Part shown: positions 25,586 through 34,281 of the stretch, one piece after another | Layout of the letters: each line of letters opens with the position of its first letter | Position numbering within the stretch: the first letter of the stretch is position 1 | Assembly (NCBI GenBank): GCA_036386835.1 | Contig: DASVUX010000027.1 | Coordinates: 62,001 to 126,000, forward strand | DNA from: 2-12-FULL-35-15 sp036386835 | GTDB lineage: Bacteria > Bacteroidota > Bacteroidia > 2-12-FULL-35-15 | Length of the DNA: 64,000 bases | Reading direction: 5' to 3' | Translations under genes and position numbers: made by a program | The notes under the pieces: generated by a model | The model's database searches: none | What the model saw: only the letters and a program-made list of their open reading frames with translations | Told to the model about the DNA's origin: nothing

Positions 25586-26350
25586 ATGAGAATATTTTCC
25601 GGTATGTTTTTTATAGTTCTATTTGCACTGCAAAGCTGCGGAAGCGATAAAAAAGAAAATAAAAATCCCGCAGATCAGAAGGATGATAGCTTGTCGCTGG
25701 TTTTTTTTTGTCATTATAATGAGAATAAGGACAGTACATTCGTCTCAGCAATCTTTCGCAAGATCCGGAAAGAAAAAAATGACAACGGGATCGAAATAAG
25801 CATGGCTCCCAATGCTGTGGAGCTGGAGGATGGAAGCAGCATCTCTTTCAATGATTCTGTCTTGAGATGTAATAAACACAGCGCGTATTCCTGCACTTTT
25901 AAGGGACTGATCACAGGAGCTTTGGTAAAATACAAAGACGGAAAAGGGGGAGGGTTCTCTGAATGGATTGAAGCACCTGGAAAAATAACATTTCCTGCGA
26001 TCAGTACACTGAACAAAAATTTTGAAATAGCATTCAGCTTCGGGGGTCGTGCCAGGAAGAAAAATGAAGATATTAAGCTTTCTTTTGTAGTTAATGAATA
26101 CGGACATGAAAAACAGTTATTAACCGAAACGGAAGGGAATCTTATTAAATGTCCGGTGAATCAGACATACACTGACGGGCCGGCTGTTTTAAGCCTCACC
26201 AGGCAGTACAGGTCCGGTAATATTGATAATGGAAGGATAAGAAGCCGGTTCTCCTCATCTTATACAACCAGGTACCTTCCGGTTACCATTGTTTCCAGGC
26301 CGGAGCAAACAGATCCTCCTCAACTTCTTGAAGGAAGCAATCCTTATTAA
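25586..26350 (+). CDS. Lipoprotein of unknown function
   Basis: 254 residues with a lipoprotein signal peptide (IFSGMFFIVLFALQSC, lipobox LQSC), followed by a charged linker (GSDKKENKNPADQKDDS) that suggests export beyond the inner membrane. The rest is beta-rich with no motif I recognise; the C-terminal part is Ser/Arg/Pro-rich. It starts one base after the flavoprotein stop codon. The gap after it holds the MarR promoter region. Confidence 0.75.
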   Translation: MRIFSGMFFIVLFALQSCGSDKKENKNPADQKDDSLSLVFFCHYNENKDSTFVSAIFRKIRKEKNDNGIEISMAPNAVELEDGSSISFNDSVLRCNKHSAYSCTFKGLITGALVKYKDGKGGGFSEWIEAPGKITFPAISTLNKNFEIAFSFGGRARKKNEDIKLSFVVNEYGHEKQLLTETEGNLIKCPVNQTYTDGPAVLSLTRQYRSGNIDNGRIRSRFSSSYTTRYLPVTIVSRPEQTDPPQLLEGSNPY

Positions 26351-26366
26351 TTGTTAAATAAATTAA

Positions 26367-26386
26367 ATGTATATACATATAATGTA
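26367..26386 (+). promoter_or_regulatory. MarR-type operator, copy 1 (upstream of the marR gene)
   Basis: ATGTATATACAT is a perfect 12-bp palindrome (26367-26378), followed after three bases by another ATGTA half site. The same 20-base arrangement occurs upstream of the yceI gene. It lies about 20 bases before the -7 box of the MarR gene, so it would overlap the -33 region, fitting autorepression. Confidence 0.7.
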
Positions 26387-26405
26387 TTTGTATTTAATTT
26401 TTGCT

Positions 26406-26413
26406 TATCTTTG
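26406..26413 (+). promoter_or_regulatory. -7 promoter element of the MarR gene
   Basis: TATCTTTG matches TAnnTTTG and lies 18 bases before the ATG. A TTTG sits 15 bases upstream. Confidence 0.6.
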
Positions 26414-26431
26414 TAGTGTAATTATAAGGTC

Positions 26432-26881
26432 ATGGAAATAGGGAAGGAAATAAAGCAGTCAAAGTTTAAGAATGAGTACCAGAAGATGCTCATTAACATC
26501 CTGTTTACGAGCAACTGGCTGGGTGCCAAACATGCCTGCAACCTCAAACCTTTCGGGATCTCTTCACAGCAGTTCAATCTTTTAAGAATCCTCCGGGGCC
26601 AGCACCCAAAGCCGGCAACGGTAAACCTGCTGATCGACAGGATGCTGGATAAAAACTCCAATGCTTCACGGCTTGTTGAAAAGCTGCGGACAAAAAAGCT
26701 GGTGGAGCGCGCTACCTGTGCTGAAGACAGGCGTGCGGTGAATGTTATTATCACGGAAAAAGGCTTGGAATTACTGGCGGAGATTGATAAGCAGGAAACG
26801 GTTTTTTTAAAAGAATTAAAGAACCTGACAGAAAAAGAAGCGGAGCAGATCAATTTTCTGCTTGACAAGCTGAGAGGATAA
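26432..26881 (+). CDS. MarR-family transcriptional regulator
   Basis: 149 residues with the winged helix-turn-helix layout of MarR: FGISSQQFNLLRILRGQHP, recognition helix region TVNLLIDRMLDKNSNASRLV, and wing LVERATCAEDRRAVNVIIT with the DxR pattern (AEDRRA). The C-terminal helix supports dimerisation. The Cys in ERATCAED could sense oxidants or electrophiles, by inference. Two identical palindromic sites flank the gene, one before it and one before the next operon, which indicates autoregulation and control of the YceI-DODA-YciI-pirin genes downstream. Confidence 0.9.
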   Translation: MEIGKEIKQSKFKNEYQKMLINILFTSNWLGAKHACNLKPFGISSQQFNLLRILRGQHPKPATVNLLIDRMLDKNSNASRLVEKLRTKKLVERATCAEDRRAVNVIITEKGLELLAEIDKQETVFLKELKNLTEKEAEQINFLLDKLRG

Positions 26882-26899
26882 AAAAATTTAATAAAATGT

Positions 26900-26919
26900 A
26901 TGTATATACATTAAATGTA
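26900..26919 (+). promoter_or_regulatory. MarR-type operator, copy 2 (upstream of yceI)
   Basis: Identical ATGTATATACAT palindrome (26900-26911) plus an ATGTA half site three bases further, the same spacing as copy 1. It lies 26 bases before the yceI ATG, where a bound repressor would block the downstream operon. Confidence 0.7.
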
Positions 26920-26945
26920 ATAACAAATAATTAAAAATCAAAAAA

Positions 26946-27497
26946 ATGAAAACAGCAGAAAAAAAAGAAATTAAAACATGGTCCCTGGACCCGGCACATT
27001 CCAGCGTCCATTTCGCGGTGAAACACATGATCATCAGCCAGACCAAAGGCTCATTTGAAAGTTACAGGCTGACAGTAGAAACGCAGGGCCTGGATTTTAC
27101 GGACGCAAAGATAGAACTGGAAATTGATGTGAACAGCATTACTACAAAGCTTACCGACAGGGATAATCATCTGCGTTCAGCGGATTTCTTTGATGCCCAG
27201 GAATTCCCGATGATCCATTTTGTTTCAGAGTCAATGACAAGGATCAATGAAGAGGATTATGTTCTGAAAGGCCACATGACCATCAGGAATATTACCCGGC
27301 CGGTTGAATTTAAAGTGAATTACGGTGGACAGGTAATTGACCCCTGGGGAAATATAAGGGCCGGCTTTACGCTGGAAGGTGCGATCGACCGGTTTGATTT
27401 TGGCCTGACATGGAATACACTCCTCGAAGCAGGCGGTGCCATGGTGGGAAAACAGGTTAAACTTCATGCAGAAATTGAAGTGGTGACCCCAAAATAA
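26946..27497 (+). CDS. YceI-family lipocalin-like protein
   Basis: 183 residues without a signal peptide, so cytoplasmic, unlike the periplasmic E. coli YceI. The family signature is visible: WSLDPAHSSVHFAVKHMIIS, DFFDAQEFPMIHF, GHMTIRNITRPVEF and the C-terminal VGKQVKLHAEIEVV. YceI folds as a lipocalin and binds polyisoprenoid or amphiphilic molecules; cytoplasmic versions often accompany quinone or redox-stress genes. It is the first gene of the putative MarR-controlled operon and lies just after the second operator. Confidence 0.9.
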   Translation: MKTAEKKEIKTWSLDPAHSSVHFAVKHMIISQTKGSFESYRLTVETQGLDFTDAKIELEIDVNSITTKLTDRDNHLRSADFFDAQEFPMIHFVSESMTRINEEDYVLKGHMTIRNITRPVEFKVNYGGQVIDPWGNIRAGFTLEGAIDRFDFGLTWNTLLEAGGAMVGKQVKLHAEIEVVTPK

Positions 27498-27533
27498 TTT
27501 TCTGAAAAAAAAATAATATAATACTTTAGTAAA

Positions 27534-28322
27534 ATGTCTGTCCCCGGTAAAATTACACCTGCATTATTTGTCAGCCACGGCTCCCCAATGAATGCGATAG
27601 CGGAAAATAAATACACACAAGACCTTAATGCATTGGGCAGGAAATTAAGTGATGTGAGCGCTGTCCTGGTGATTTCAGCGCATTGGGAAACGGACGGGCT
27701 GTATGTTACATCTTCTGAAACCCTGGGTACTTATCATGATTTCAGGGGGTTCCCGCAGGAGCTGTTTGATGTGGAATACCCTGTGCGGGCGGCTTTGCAC
27801 CTCATCCCTGTACTGGAGGGGCTAAGCGGGGAAGTGATAAAGCGTGATGAAACCCGCGGCCTTGACCACGGAGCATGGAGTATGCTGGTACATTTATTTC
27901 CTGAAAAAAACATTGGGGTGCTTCAATTAAGCATGGACATGAATAAGTCTTTTGAGGAACATTATGAGTTCGCAAAAAAACTTGCCAGTCTCCGGGAACA
28001 AAATGTTCTCGTCCTGGCAAGCGGGAATATGACACATAACTTTTCATATCTCGATTTTTCAGATGAAAACCGTCCGCCTTTTGACTGGGCCCTTAAATTT
28101 GATGAGTTGGTGAAAGAGGCGTTCTTAAGAAATGATGCTGAAGCCCTTGTAAAGATCAAGGAAAAGAATAAGGAGCTTTTCAGCATTAATCATCCTGCAG
28201 ATGATCATTTTATTCCTTTGTTATACCTTATGGGGATAAGAAACGGGAAAGACAAAGTTGATTTCCCTCATATGAGCTGGCAGTATGGAACATTAAGCAT
28301 GCGGCATATTTTGTTGAATTAA
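27534..28322 (+). CDS. DODA-type extradiol dioxygenase (YgiD-like)
   Basis: 262 residues. Metal-binding histidines are in FVSHGSPMN, ISAHWETDG and DHGAWSML, with ASGNMTHNF further on, as in E. coli YgiD, which opens DOPA with iron or zinc at the active site. The length fits. The physiological substrate here is probably another catechol or aromatic diol. It is the second gene of the MarR-flanked operon, 36 bases after yceI. Confidence 0.88.
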   Translation: MSVPGKITPALFVSHGSPMNAIAENKYTQDLNALGRKLSDVSAVLVISAHWETDGLYVTSSETLGTYHDFRGFPQELFDVEYPVRAALHLIPVLEGLSGEVIKRDETRGLDHGAWSMLVHLFPEKNIGVLQLSMDMNKSFEEHYEFAKKLASLREQNVLVLASGNMTHNFSYLDFSDENRPPFDWALKFDELVKEAFLRNDAEALVKIKEKNKELFSINHPADDHFIPLLYLMGIRNGKDKVDFPHMSWQYGTLSMRHILLN

Positions 28323-28336
28323 AATTGAAGGAAAAG

Positions 28337-28633
28337 ATGAATCCCTATATGGTTATTATAAAGCTCCCGAATGAGTTGACCGAAGAGTTTGTGCTTTTAA
28401 TACCGAAGCAGCGTGCACACATAGACAAATTGATGGATGAAGGAAAAATCCTGCAATATTCACTTGCGGCCGACAGGACTTTTTTGTGGGTCACTGTCAT
28501 TGCCGAATCAGAGCGGCAGGTAATGGATATCCTGGCAACTTTTCCTCTTGTTGATTATATGAGCCCTATTATTACAGAACTGGCATTTCACAACAGTGTT
28601 TCCAATGAACTGCCCAAATTAATAATGAATTAA
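28337..28633 (+). CDS. YciI/muconolactone isomerase-like ferredoxin-fold protein
   Basis: 98 residues from the ATG at 28337; a TTG 12 bases upstream is the alternative. The alternation of strands and helices (YMVIIKLPNELTEEFVLLIP, WVTVIAESERQVMDILATFP) is that of the dimeric alpha/beta barrel shared by muconolactone isomerase and YciI proteins. No catalytic residues can be assigned. It is embedded between the dioxygenase and pirin genes, which suggests a step in handling aromatic or quinone intermediates. Confidence 0.65.
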   Translation: MNPYMVIIKLPNELTEEFVLLIPKQRAHIDKLMDEGKILQYSLAADRTFLWVTVIAESERQVMDILATFPLVDYMSPIITELAFHNSVSNELPKLIMN

Positions 28634-28651
28634 ACTTAAAATTTACCGGAT

Positions 28652-29362
28652 ATGAAAACTGTTTTTCACAGTTCAGATGACCGCGGCCATGCGGATCATG
28701 GCTGGCTGAATGCGCACCATTCGTTCAGCTTTGCAAGCTATCACGACCCGGCAAAGGTCCACTTCGGGCTTTTGCGCGTTTTAAATGATGATATCGTAGC
28801 GCCCGGCAAAGGGTTCGGGATGCATCCGCACGACAACATGGAGATCGTTACAATCCCATTGAGCGGTACGCTTGAGCACCGCGACAGTATGGGCAATATA
28901 GGCGTGATTAAACCTGATGAGATCCAGGCGATGAGTGCAGGCGCGGGACTTAATCACTCGGAGTACAACCATTCTGCCACCGAGCCGATCAACCTCCTGC
29001 AGATCTGGGTCTTCCCGAAAGAAAGGAATATCAAGCCGCGTTACGACCAGAAAACATTTTCCGCTGCAGACAAGGAAGGGAAGTTCAAAACAGTGGTTGC
29101 CCCGGTGAGGTCAGAAGATGTCATGTGGATCAACCAGGATGCGTATTTCTCTTTGGGAAAATTTGCTGCAGCCACAACGCAGGAATACACAATGCAGCAT
29201 GCCGGCAATGGCGCGTATGTATTTGTAATCGAAGGCGGAATGACGATCAACGGGCAAAAAGCGGGCAAGCGCGATGCCATCGGTGTATGGGAAACAGAGA
29301 AGTTCTCAATGGAAATAGAAGGGGGCTCGGAGATCCTGGTCATTGATGTTCCGATGAATTAA
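28652..29362 (+). CDS. Pirin-family (YhhW-like) protein
   Basis: 236 residues with two cupin halves. The metal ligands are in MHPHDNMEIVTIPLSGTLEH (two His and a later His with Glu), as in YhhW, a quercetin 2,3-dioxygenase in vitro. HSEYNHS and LQIWVFPKERNIKPRY are family hallmarks. It is the last gene of the MarR-flanked operon. Combined with the DODA enzyme and YceI it points to a response to phenolic or quinone compounds, by inference. Confidence 0.9.
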   Translation: MKTVFHSSDDRGHADHGWLNAHHSFSFASYHDPAKVHFGLLRVLNDDIVAPGKGFGMHPHDNMEIVTIPLSGTLEHRDSMGNIGVIKPDEIQAMSAGAGLNHSEYNHSATEPINLLQIWVFPKERNIKPRYDQKTFSAADKEGKFKTVVAPVRSEDVMWINQDAYFSLGKFAAATTQEYTMQHAGNGAYVFVIEGGMTINGQKAGKRDAIGVWETEKFSMEIEGGSEILVIDVPMN

Positions 29363-29587
29363 GAATCCCACGAAGGAGCCGAGGAACGGAGAAAAGGAGT
29401 GAAAGCCTTTCCGATATAATATCATATTTTATCTCTAAGCGTCAAAGAGATATTTTAAGCAACATAAAAAATCTGTGAAAATCTGCGTTCTATTTAAATG
29501 ATGGAGTAACCCGAAAGAAGATTCATTCGCTTCGCTCAGGATGACACACTGCGAGGAAGATAAGTATAGAATTGAGTCAAATAAGTT
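29363..29587. repeat. Intergenic region with degenerate extragenic repeats
   Basis: The gap between the convergent pirin and methyltransferase genes holds fragments of common dispersed repeats: AAAATCTGTGAAAATCTGCG (near 29465-29485), CATTCGCTTCGCTCAGGATG (29523-29544, followed by ACAC), and CACGAAGGAGCCGAGGAACG near 29368. No open coding sequence is seen. Confidence 0.5.
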
Positions 29588-30172
29588 TTATTTCTTTATA
29601 AGAATGACAAACAACTCCCTGCCTTCCCTCGGCTTTATTGAATTGTAACAGGGCTCAACTGTTTTGAGCTCAAAATACTTTTCAAAGTACGTAACATATT
29701 CTTCCCGGCTTCCGCCAAAGGGAGGTTTATCATTGTTAAGCTTATCATTAAAGAGAACCCCGGCCAGCTTACCCCCGGGATTTAAAAGAGAATGCATTTT
29801 TTCTGCGTAGCGCTGCCGGAGTGAAGGATCAATTGCACAGAAGAAGGTTTGTTCTATAATGAGATCATACGTTTTGTGATGGTCGAAGAAGTTGCCATGA
29901 ATCAGGTTTTCCTCCGGGAATTCCGGGAGCCTTTGTTTGAGATTGGCCAGCGGTTCCTTTGAAAGGTCGATGACGCTCACCTGCTTAAACCCTTTATTGA
30001 AAAAACATTCAGCTTCGTAAGCATTCCCCGCACCGGGTATAAGAATGCTGATTTTCTTGTCTTCCAGCTGATCAATATACTCTTTCAGAGGAGTCGTTAT
30101 AGTTCCTGCATCCCAGGGAGCATCATCATTTATATAACGTTCTGTCCAGTACTTATTGTCGAATTCCTGCAT
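29588..30172 (-). CDS. TPMT-family SAM-dependent methyltransferase
   Basis: 194 residues. The opening NKYWTERYINDDAPWDAG matches the thiopurine S-methyltransferase family, where W...W.....PWD is typical. SAM-binding motif I is ISILIPGAGNAYEAECF, and the motif around LIIEQTFFCAIDPSLRQRY is the family's catalytic-loop region. Bacterial members methylate thiols, halides or tellurite/selenium compounds; the substrate here is unknown. It begins one base after the DUF5686 stop codon, so the two are probably co-transcribed. Confidence 0.88.
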   Translation of the reverse strand: MQEFDNKYWTERYINDDAPWDAGTITTPLKEYIDQLEDKKISILIPGAGNAYEAECFFNKGFKQVSVIDLSKEPLANLKQRLPEFPEENLIHGNFFDHHKTYDLIIEQTFFCAIDPSLRQRYAEKMHSLLNPGGKLAGVLFNDKLNNDKPPFGGSREEYVTYFEKYFELKTVEPCYNSIKPREGRELFVILIKK

Positions 30173-30173
30173 C

Positions 30174-32696
30174 TTAAAAAGAAATATGAAGTCCTACTTT
30201 TATCCCCCAGTTGCTGATCCTGTTGTCGGGATTCGCCTTGCGGTAATTGCTCATGTACAAGGCATCATTGTAGGTAAGCCTGTACACGTAGTCAACCCTC
30301 AGCACCTGGAAGATGTTTTCTATTCCCACATCAGCTTCCAGGTAAGGCTCATCGCGCATCACGGTAAAACTGTTGTTCGCATTGAACTCCCGGTTCATTT
30401 TGCTTAATGTCCCGAAAGCACCGTTAAGCCCGACCACTTCGCGGAGATTGTATTTTTTTACGAGCGGGATCCGGTTGAACAGGAGCCCGCTGAAATGATG
30501 CTGCCAGAAAAGCTCCACATACTGGTCGCTCACAAATTCAAAATAACTCATCTGGTTAAATGTATTGTTCGCATACAGGTAAGTTTCATTTCCCTGGTGG
30601 ATCTGGAGAAAGATATAAGGGATCTTCGAAAATATTTTTCCTGCCTTGAGCATTACGTTGGAGTAGCCCAGCGTTGCAAAACGGAACCTGTGCTGCACAG
30701 ATCCTTCCACTTTGTGGTAATTGAAATCACCATCCAGCACATGCTTTAATCCTGCAAGGTAGGTAAGCGAGATCACCGGGGATTTTTTGTTGCCAAAGCT
30801 GATGCGTTCATTCCCGTTCTGTACATACCGCTCCTTCGCTGAAAAACGGGCATTGAAAATAATTTCCGTCCTCGAATATTTCCGTTCCTGGAAGATATTG
30901 AACTGGTCTCCCACCGCTACGGGGAATAAAGGATTGGTCTTTATATTCTGAAAGGTCAGTGTCGTGCGCAGCCCCCTGGGGAATTCCCTTATGTACCAGA
31001 TCCGCGCTTCTTGCTTCCTCACCAGCTTTGATACGGAGTTGATCTGGGAGAAAGTATTAAAAAGGTTATTGGAAGACTGCCCGAGGTTGATATTGCCTGA
31101 AGAGCTGAAATCCCGGCCGATCTGGTCGATATCATCGCGGTATTGTATTCCTGCAAGGCTCCATGGAAAGCGGGAGATAATGCGTTCCACGCCTAGGCTG
31201 TATTTAAATCCCCTGTCGCGAAAGCCATATGCGCCATATCCCCTGATCGTCCAGTTCTTGCTGAATTTCTGATTGGTGTAAAAACCAAGGCGCACTTTGT
31301 CGCCTTCATATTTATTGCGGCTGTAGAGCTGCATGTAATGGCCGATGTTAACGGGCCCAATGTCCTTATAGCCTGTAAAAAGAAAATATAAAATGTTCGC
31401 ACCGTGTTTGATAAAAGGAATGCTGCGTACGGTATCGATCATATCATACGACTTGGATTCCATCCTGCTCAGCTTTTCATGCCGGTTGTTCCTCCACCAG
31501 GCGGTATCTTTCAGGAGCGCATCTTCGGCATACACCGTGGTGGTTTCGTAGAACTCTTTGATCTGAGGTTTGTTCACTACAAAGTTCCGGTTCGAATTAT
31601 AGGTCCGCACCACCATGCTTACAAATTTGCTTGTAACAGTCGTGTAGTCAACAATCGTCCTTGTTTGTGTCGGCACCCATGGGCCTGCTTCGGTCGGGAC
31701 CAGCACTTCCTGGATCCTTGCACGGTCGATCCAGTTCACGTTTGCATCCGGTGTAATCTCGAGGTCAAGCTGTTTTATTGCGAAGGTTGTGTCCGTGATC
31801 CAGAGTGTTCCCGTGTAAGCCAGATCCTTCTTGTTCTTCGGACGGCAATCCACTTTATAGCATTTAAAGCTGTCAATGACCACGCTGTCCACCAGGTAAT
31901 AATTGTAAAACAGCATGGCATTATCCGCGATAGGGGAGAGGATGTCCTTTCCCTGGATCGCAACCGTATTGTTGGCGAAATTATAATTCTGGAAATCGGT
32001 GCCGGTAAGCTGCGATACTGCGCTGCCGTCTTTCATCCCGACAAATTTGATCTTTACGGCTTCTACATTTTCCCTTTTCTTTTCCGCTTCCTTATAGGAG
32101 TAGATCTCGGAGATCACTTCGCTCATCATTACGGGCAGGTTGGCTTTGCTTTCTTCCCCGGCAAGTACGTCAAGGCTGTCCCACATGGATATAAAAGGCC
32201 TGAACAGCCTCCATTTCCGCATCTTCGGAGTAATGTTGTCCACATCGGCTTCCTGTTTGGTATAGCTGATATACTGAACGGAGTTGAGGTTGTCGCGGTT
32301 ATATTTTGACTTATTGTCCTGGGCATTCTTAATGATCCGTAATGCGGGATTGATCCCAGGCCTTATTTCGATCGTATTTAAATTTAAGGCTTCAGGACTC
32401 AGCTGGAAGTCGATCGTTTGTGTCTGGCCTTTTTTTACCGGTTTTGCCTTTGATTTATACCCGATGAGGGAAACATAGACCGAATCCTTCGGGCTTGGTG
32501 TTTTGATCGTGTAATTCCCATCAAAGTCGGTCACCGTCCCGATCAGGGTTCCTTTAAAATAGATATTAACAAACGGAATCCCTGCATTCGTGCCCTTTTC
32601 AGTGACACGTCCGATAATCACTGTTTCCTGCTGGGCCTTTGTAAGGAAGCTGAGCAGCAGGAGAAGGAAGAGGACTATAGGTTTTTTAAATCGCAT
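30174..32696 (-). CDS. DUF5686 outer-membrane protein with carboxypeptidase-regulatory-like domain
   Basis: 840 residues. A signal peptide (KPIVLFLLLLLSFLTKAQ) is followed by a carboxypeptidase-regulatory-like (CarboxypepD_reg) domain (about 25-110: VIIGRVTEKGTNAGIPFVNI ... LIGTVTDFDGNYTI). The rest is the DUF5686 region, with a beta-strand-rich C-terminal half like an outer-membrane barrel (RYIREFPRGLRTTLTFQNIK; ending in WGIKVGLHISF with a terminal Phe). The architecture is standard in Bacteroidota and resembles SusC-type plug domains without TonB motifs. Function unknown. It lies 30 bases after rlmD and one base before the TPMT-like gene. Confidence 0.88.
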   Translation of the reverse strand: MRFKKPIVLFLLLLLSFLTKAQQETVIIGRVTEKGTNAGIPFVNIYFKGTLIGTVTDFDGNYTIKTPSPKDSVYVSLIGYKSKAKPVKKGQTQTIDFQLSPEALNLNTIEIRPGINPALRIIKNAQDNKSKYNRDNLNSVQYISYTKQEADVDNITPKMRKWRLFRPFISMWDSLDVLAGEESKANLPVMMSEVISEIYSYKEAEKKRENVEAVKIKFVGMKDGSAVSQLTGTDFQNYNFANNTVAIQGKDILSPIADNAMLFYNYYLVDSVVIDSFKCYKVDCRPKNKKDLAYTGTLWITDTTFAIKQLDLEITPDANVNWIDRARIQEVLVPTEAGPWVPTQTRTIVDYTTVTSKFVSMVVRTYNSNRNFVVNKPQIKEFYETTTVYAEDALLKDTAWWRNNRHEKLSRMESKSYDMIDTVRSIPFIKHGANILYFLFTGYKDIGPVNIGHYMQLYSRNKYEGDKVRLGFYTNQKFSKNWTIRGYGAYGFRDRGFKYSLGVERIISRFPWSLAGIQYRDDIDQIGRDFSSSGNINLGQSSNNLFNTFSQINSVSKLVRKQEARIWYIREFPRGLRTTLTFQNIKTNPLFPVAVGDQFNIFQERKYSRTEIIFNARFSAKERYVQNGNERISFGNKKSPVISLTYLAGLKHVLDGDFNYHKVEGSVQHRFRFATLGYSNVMLKAGKIFSKIPYIFLQIHQGNETYLYANNTFNQMSYFEFVSDQYVELFWQHHFSGLLFNRIPLVKKYNLREVVGLNGAFGTLSKMNREFNANNSFTVMRDEPYLEADVGIENIFQVLRVDYVYRLTYNDALYMSNYRKANPDNRISNWGIKVGLHISF

Positions 32697-32726
32697 TTGA
32701 ATAACGCATCACACTGTCAGTCTGTT

Positions 32727-34163
32727 TTAGTTTTTTAATTCAAGCAAAACCACATTTTCAACATGATGGGTTTGAGGGAACATATCTACCGGCTGAACTT
32801 TTGTTACCCTGTATTTTGCATCCAGGAGCTGGAGATCGCGCGCCTGTGTTGCCGGGTTGCAGCTCACATACACAATGCGGGCAGGTGCTATTTCCAGGAT
32901 CTTGATGGTGACATCCTCATGCATTCCCGCCCTCGGGGGATCAGTAATGATTACATCCGGTTTACCGTTTGCAGTAATAAAAGCATCGTTCAGTACATCC
33001 TTCATGTCGCCTGCATAGAAAACTGTATTGGTAATATTATTGATGGATGAATTTATCTTTGCATCCTCTATGGCTGCTGGAACGTACTCCACGCCCACCA
33101 CCTTCTTTGCCTGGTGTGCCACGAAGTTGGCAATCGTCCCGGTGCCTGTATAAAGGTCATACACCACATCCGTTTCTTTTATTGCCGCAAGTTCACGTGT
33201 TACTTTATAAAGCTCATAGGCCTGGTCTGAATTCGTCTGGTAAAAGCTTTTAGGACCGATCTTGAATTTCAGCCCTTCCATGCTTTCATAGATGCTGTCA
33301 TTCCCTTTAAACAGGATTATTTCCAGGTCACCGATCGTATCATTTTTTTTGGAGTTGATCACATATTGAAGCGATGTGATCTGGGGGAATTTTTCTGAAA
33401 GATGGTTAAGGAGCTTTTCAATATTTTCTTTGTCGTTATAAAAGAACGACAGGATCACCATCCATTCACCCGTGGAAGTGCTGCGGATGATCACATTTCG
33501 TAAAAGGCCGATCTGTTCACGGATGTCAAAAAAAGTAAGCTTGTTTTCCAGCGCATAATTCCTGATCTCGTTGCGGAGGGCGTTGGATGGTTCTTCCTGG
33601 AGATAACAGGTGTCTATATCAAGGATCTTGTCGAACATGCCGGGAATATGGAAACCCAGGGCATTTCGGCTGATCTCACCGGCTTCATCACCGAACGCAA
33701 GGTCTTTGTCATTAATCTGCTCCAGCGTAAGCCATTTTTTATTTGAAAACGTGAATTCAAGTTTATTCCTGTAGAAATAAACTTTATTGGAAGGAAGTAT
33801 CTGCTGGATCTCCGGGAGCTCGATCCTTGCCAACCGCGTAAGCGCATCGGTCACCTGTTTCTGCTTATAGAAGAGCTGCCACTCGTAGCTCATGTTTTGC
33901 CATTTACAGCCTCCGCACGTCCCGAAATGCTTGCACACAGGTTCTGTCCTTTTCTCTGAAGCGTGTTTAACGGCAATCGTATTCGCTTCCCTGTATTTGC
34001 TTTTTTTTCTTGTGATCTGTAAATCAACCACATCACCGGGGACAGCGCCTTTTATAAAGATCACGTATTCATCGGTTCTCGCAATGGATTGTCCGTCCGA
34101 ACTTGCATCGGTAACACTTATATTTTCAAGAACCGGCAAGGGTTTTTTATTATTCGTTCTCAT
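32727..34163 (-). CDS. rlmD: 23S rRNA (uracil-C5)-methyltransferase, RlmD/RumA type
   Basis: 478 residues. An N-terminal TRAM domain (about 10-70) is followed by the iron-sulfur cluster cysteines CKHFGTCGGCKWQNM and a later DTCYLQ. The SAM-binding motif is VYDLYTGTGTIANF, and the catalytic cysteine is in YVSCNPATQARDL. The family methylates C5 of uracil in rRNA; the TRAM + Fe-S layout fits RlmD (U1939 in E. coli numbering), though RlmC-type specificity cannot be excluded by eye. It heads a run of minus-strand genes with the DUF5686 and TPMT-like genes. Confidence 0.88.
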   Translation of the reverse strand: MRTNNKKPLPVLENISVTDASSDGQSIARTDEYVIFIKGAVPGDVVDLQITRKKSKYREANTIAVKHASEKRTEPVCKHFGTCGGCKWQNMSYEWQLFYKQKQVTDALTRLARIELPEIQQILPSNKVYFYRNKLEFTFSNKKWLTLEQINDKDLAFGDEAGEISRNALGFHIPGMFDKILDIDTCYLQEEPSNALRNEIRNYALENKLTFFDIREQIGLLRNVIIRSTSTGEWMVILSFFYNDKENIEKLLNHLSEKFPQITSLQYVINSKKNDTIGDLEIILFKGNDSIYESMEGLKFKIGPKSFYQTNSDQAYELYKVTRELAAIKETDVVYDLYTGTGTIANFVAHQAKKVVGVEYVPAAIEDAKINSSINNITNTVFYAGDMKDVLNDAFITANGKPDVIITDPPRAGMHEDVTIKILEIAPARIVYVSCNPATQARDLQLLDAKYRVTKVQPVDMFPQTHHVENVVLLELKN

Positions 34164-34281
34164 ATATTCACAGGCGCATTTTCAGCGAATGTAAATTTAC
34201 TAAAACGCTTTGAATAAACAGGACTGTATTTGCTTTAATATCAGGTTAAAGGAAGAGAAGAAAGAGTAACCATTTGCGTGC

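Noticed and set aside
31404..32309. Long plus-strand open frame opposite the DUF5686 gene
   Set aside because: It is antisense to a well-supported gene, and its translation is rich in His, Val and Phe with no recognisable domain.
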